Notes under the pieces: generated by a model
Told to the model about the DNA's origin: nothing
The model's database searches: none
Seen by the model: the letters and a program-made list of their open reading frames with translations, nothing else
Assembly (NCBI GenBank): GCA_963573385.1
Contig: CAUYLG010005240.1
Location: 1-64,000, forward strand
DNA from: Cacajao melanocephalus
Lineage: Eukaryota; Chordata; Mammalia; Primates; Pitheciidae
Direction: 5' to 3'
DNA length: 64,000 bases
Part shown: one piece after another, positions 60,057-64,000 of the stretch
How positions within the stretch are numbered: position 1 is the stretch's first letter
Layout: the number at the start of each line of letters is the position of its first letter
Translations under genes and position numbers: made by a program

Positions 60057-60190
60057 CCATACATACATACATATATATATATACATATATATACACATAC
60101 ATACATATATATACATACATATATACATACATACATATATACATACATATATTATATATATATTATATATATATATGTGTATGTATATAT
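60057..60190. repeat. (TACA/TATA)n microsatellite
   Basis: About 130 bp of mixed CATA, TATA and TACA units, likely polymorphic. The overlapping tyrosine-rich open frames on both strands are artefacts. Confidence 0.95.
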
Positions 60191-61269
60191 TAGATAGAGC
60201 CTACTTTGAATCCTTATTCACATTTAAAAATGCATGGAATTTGGGAATCAAAAATCTTGAAAGATTAAATAACTTATTACCAGACCAAAATACAGATGGA
60301 GCTTAAGAGAGTGAAATAATTCATTTGTGGGCCTTAAAGGTGAAACAGTAAGAATAAAATCTGCATTAGATACAGTAAAAGCAGAATTAACACTGAAGAA
60401 ATGTAATTATTTTTAAAGGCCTTTTAAATAAATCTCTCCAGGATAGAGAAGCAAAAATAGAGATTAGAACAATCGATACAGTTGATAGGACATACAGGTC
60501 TCAAATGTGGATAATTAATGTTCAATAAAGACAACAGGATAAATTTATAAGGACTTTATTTTAAAATGCTTTAAAATTATAAAACTTTACTAAAATTAGA
60601 AACAATATAACATTGCATATATAAAAGCAACAATTTATTCAAAATTGAGGGAAAGAAAACAACTTTGAGGGATAGCATTTTTAGTGTTAAGGATAAAAAA
60701 GTTTATATTGCTCAGGCAAAAATTTCAAAATTTTAAAAAGCAAATTTTAGACCCATATCATTAAATTTTAAAAATAAATGTAATACAGCAATATTTGAGG
60801 AAGAATAAAAATAAAACAACTGTGCAAAATATTTTTTCAAAGAAATAAATAAGCAAAGTGCTCAGTCTGGCATATTGGAAGCAAAAATAAATGTTAAATG
60901 AAAAAGAGAGAAGTAAAATGAAAAATGACACCAAAAGGAAAAAGGAAGTGGAGATGAGTAAGAATACAAAATTCACTGTAAAAAATAAAATTTGGTGGTT
61001 TGTACTAGAACTGATGAAATAATTATCGTGTATGTCCTCAAATAACTAGTATGGCAGAATGTCAAATTTATGAGTAAATACTTAAGAAAAAAACAGCATA
61101 CTTACATTAATATATTTAATACTAATAAGCATTTGTACTCTAAGAAGCAGGAAGATTGAAAGAGTCTTAGGTAGAAAAACCAAAAACTGGCTTATTCTCC
61201 TATGTTTATGTTACATAGGAAAGAACCATAAGTTATTTGACATTTCCTAATTAATAATAATTTTCACTA
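60191..61269. other. no feature recognised
   Basis: A-rich sequence without an identified family. Confidence 0.35.
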
Positions 61270-62728
61270 AAAAAAGATATTAGGCAGCAAATCTGTTCAT
61301 CCTCCTGGGTAAGAGGAAAACAAACACACTGCAGCTGAAGGTGGAAGGGAGTTAACGAATAAAGATACCCTTTGCATAAAACTGTCCTATGTTTAACCCA
61401 TTAGGACCTCCTACAACTGGGTAAGGCTTAAGATGAATGAGAAATTCCCACCTTGGACAGTCAGCAGGCAAACAAGAAGCACGTGTCAAGACATAGTAGT
61501 CTACTGCTCAGCAAGAGGCAAGAGAATGGAGAGATACCCTCTTTTAGGGGCAGACATAGAGGAAAAGTCTAAACCTGCTGAAGGCAGAGAAGAAATGTTA
61601 AGAAAAACCCTCCAGTACACCAACCTCAACTAAGGTAATGCCAGAAGAATGTGAAGTCTGCACTGAAGGTGACCATAATAACAACAAAGTCCCAACCTAG
61701 CTCAGCTCTTGACAGAATTCATCTAGCCCCCAACACTTGCATCCAAGCAAAGATATATACTATGTAAAGGGTTTTTTTTTTCTATAACTCAGCTTCTAAT
61801 ATTCTAGACACCATATTAAGAAATGAATTAGAAAAGTCAAACTCAAACACTCCAGAATAAAACAACTTTTTGTCAAGAGGTGAGATGATTAAAAGAACAA
61901 TATTTAGAGACTATCCGAATGGGACTCTATAGGGAAGAGACAATTAAATGGCTATGTTCCACATGCTAAAGGGTCTAGTGGAAAAAGCGACCAGCATATA
62001 TGAACCAACTGGTAAGTTTAACAGAGAAATTATGTAAAATAGAAATAATATAGTGCTATAAGAAAACACAGTGAGTAACAGATGAAGAATGCCTTTAAGG
62101 AGCTCATCAGGAAACTAGTTAAAGTCAGAAAGAGAATCATTGAACTTTAAGATCGGCCAATAAAAATGACACAAAGTCAAATAAACAATCAAAAAAAGAT
62201 ATAGGTAAAAAAAAAAGTATAAAAAGCATCAGAGAAAAGTGGATCAATAGCAAATGGTATAACATAACTCTAATTAAAACCCCAGAAGGAAAAGAAATGA
62301 ACAGGGAAGATGAAAACATCTGAAAACATAATGGATGAAATGTTTTTATAAACACTGAAAAATACCCAATACTACATATTTAAGAAGCTCCGAGTACCTT
62401 AATACCAAAAATCCAAACAAACAAATTAATAAGAAACACACACAACACATCTAGACATTGTATTCAAACTGAAGAAAACCAAAGTTAAAAAGGCAATCTT
62501 GAAATCAAACTGAGGGGGGGGGGAAAGAATTGTTACATACAGAGAACAGAAGATAAGAAAAATAGAATTCTCATCAGAATTTATGATATTCCACTAGACA
62601 ATGGAGTAACATCTTTAATATCTAAAAGGAAAAAAAGTTTAACCAGCAAAAGTTAATTTCAAAAATAAAGAAGGAATACGAATATTAAAGCAAAGAAAGA
62701 CAATGAATTCACTACCTGCAGACCTACA
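61270..62728 (+). mobile_element. L1M-class element, 5' region and ORF1
   Basis: 'agtcagcaggcaaacaagaa', 'cagctcttgacagaattcat' and later 'aatacccaatactacatatt', 'ctagacattgtattcaaact' and 'ttctcatcagaatttatgat' follow an old L1M 5' region into ORF1. The left border is uncertain. A G10 run lies at about 62513-62522. Frames are fully broken. Confidence 0.65.
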
Positions 62729-63020
62729 TTTCAGTTATGCAAGATAAATAAGCTCCAAATATCTAATATACAGCATGGTGATTAATGGTATCAGTACCGT
62801 ATTATATGCTTTAAATTTGATAAAGGGTAGATCCTATGTGTTTTCACCAAAATAAAAAAAGTAATTATGTGAGGTGATAGAAAAGTTAATTAGCTGGATT
62901 GTGGTGATCATTCTTAGTTCCATATACATACATACATATAACTAAAATTTTATATACATATATATAATTTTAGTTATATATAATTATCAAATTTTAAATC
63001 TTAAATATACACAATAAAAA
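62729..63020 (+). mobile_element. nested L1 3' UTR fragment
   Basis: 'cagttatgcaagataaataa', 'atacagcatggtgattaatg', 'gatagaaaagttaattagct' and 'gattgtggtgatcattctta' are an L1MA/L1MB-type 3' UTR, inserted where the L1M ORF1 should continue. Confidence 0.75.
62936..62979. repeat. 14-bp perfect inverted repeat
   Basis: Arms 'atataactaaaatt' (62936-62949) and 'aattttagttatat' (62966-62979) with a 16-base AT loop, inside the nested L1 3' UTR. Confidence 0.9.
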
Positions 63021-63655
63021 AAGCATGTGCACTCTGGTGAAGGAAAAAGAAATTAAATTTTTAAAGCAAAAATAGCGTGGTAAGGTAAAGAAGAATACAT
63101 CATCATCAAGAAATAAGATGCATGAAAATGGTCAAAGTAAAGGTAAATTATAAAAGATTATATCTATTTTAATTAAGAAATACATGACTAAATCAAAAAA
63201 TACTATTGGATTTTCACTATGTTCAATTAATAGCATATTCAAAAGTAAAATATATAAAATTAATAGTACAATACACAGGATGGAGTACTTAAGTGTATAC
63301 TGGTTTTTAACACTAAAAATGAAGTTGTATTAATATTATTTCAAGTGGAAATGTGATTAAAGTTGTATATTTCAAACCTTAGGGCAATCACTAAACATCA
63401 GTGAAATAGGTATAAGTCTTAAGCTAATCTTGGAGATAATATAGAATCATGTAAGATATCCAAACCAGGCATAAATACAGAAGGGGATAAAAATCAAGCA
63501 GAGTGAACAAGTAAGAACAATTTAGCAAGACAGGATATGTTAATCCAAACATACAGCTAATCATATGGAATAGAACTAAAGTAAACATACACATACCACC
63601 ACCACCACCCAAGACTGTCAGATTGGAGAAACAGCAAAGCACAGCCATATGCTGC
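63021..63655 (+). mobile_element. L1M-class element, inter-ORF region to start of ORF2
   Basis: 'ccttagggcaatcactaaac', 'cttggagataatatagaatc' and 'gtcagattggagaaacagca' followed by 'catatgctgccatta' are the inter-ORF spacer and first codons of ORF2. This shows that the L1M continues past the nested fragment. Confidence 0.65.
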
Positions 63656-64000
63656 CATTAGTTGAGGCCTTCTGCTGTGACTCGATTCCAGTTCAGACTT
63701 TCTCATCTTAATCCCACCTTTCTCTCACCATAAACCTCTTTCATATAAATCTCTATCCCAGAATATATTCCCCAGGAAATAAAATCCAAGACAGTTTTAA
63801 TTAGTGGGAATATACATAGGCTGAAAACATCAAGAACTGTTAGAACAGGGACCTATAAATCATGTTCTTCTGACCACTAGTTCTAAACAATGTTAATACA
63901 TGTTACCACCACATAAATAAGCAATAACAATAAAAAACTACATGGGAAACTGTCTTAAAAATTTAGGCTTCAACAAAGTTAAAGCTAATTTTTTACAGAA
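63656..64000. other. unassigned right end of window
   Basis: Slightly C/T-richer than the L1 before it. No family identified. Confidence 0.35.

Noticed and set aside
59941..60197. Tyrosine-rich frames on both strands
   Set aside because: Translation of a TA/CA microsatellite.
61270..63655. HAL1 (half-L1) element lacking ORF2
   Set aside because: The ORF1 to 3' UTR joint looked like HAL1, but inter-ORF and ORF2 start text follows, so a nested L1 3' end explains it better.

Overview
The window is primate nuclear DNA, almost certainly human. It holds dozens of Alu, L1, MaLR, ERVL, class I ERV, Tigger, MIR and primate piggyBac-type sequences, is AT-rich overall, and has no operon-like coding. 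I found no intact protein-coding gene, exon set, RNA gene or CpG-island promoter. Every open frame I could explain is decayed transposon or retrovirus coding. It reads as intergenic or deep intronic sequence. Family names come from recognising consensus-like stretches by eye; subfamily names are tentative.

Layout. 1-4850: an L1 endonuclease fragment, an Alu cluster and a Tigger-type end beside TA/TG repeats. 4851-10129: mostly unrecognised sequence with one MaLR LTR. 10130-16310: one old L1 in sense orientation, disrupted by a reversed L1 ORF1 piece, a MaLR provirus and a Tigger2/MER28-like transposon. 16311-18427: unrecognised. 18428-21359: two MaLR half-proviruses facing each other as a large fold-back. 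21360-26352: a decayed ERVL provirus on the minus strand (gag, protease, RT, integrase and dUTPase remnants), sitting against a MaLR LTR fragment. 28838-31722: a class I ERV with a tRNA-Arg-like primer binding site and an env tail, inserted into an Alu.

31723-45159: sparse repeats (MLT1-type LTR, two Alus, a MaLR, a MIR, a MER44-like element in an ancient repeat) and an unusual three-copy inverted repeat at 42790-43280. 45160-48172: an L1 with an internal piece in the opposite orientation. 48180-53410: MIR, MaLR LTR, a TTAA-flanked piggyBac-type element, and an MLT1-type LTR with an Alu next to its end. 53411-64000: a 124-bp tandem duplication, an L1 3' end, two damaged Alus, a large TA/CA microsatellite and an L1M element carrying a nested L1 3' end.

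Nothing here acts as a gene system. The content is layered insertion history. The features most worth a second look are the palindromic array at 42790-43280, the mosaic LTR of the class I ERV, the MaLR fold-back and the piggyBac-type element. I saw no convincing undescribed functional system.
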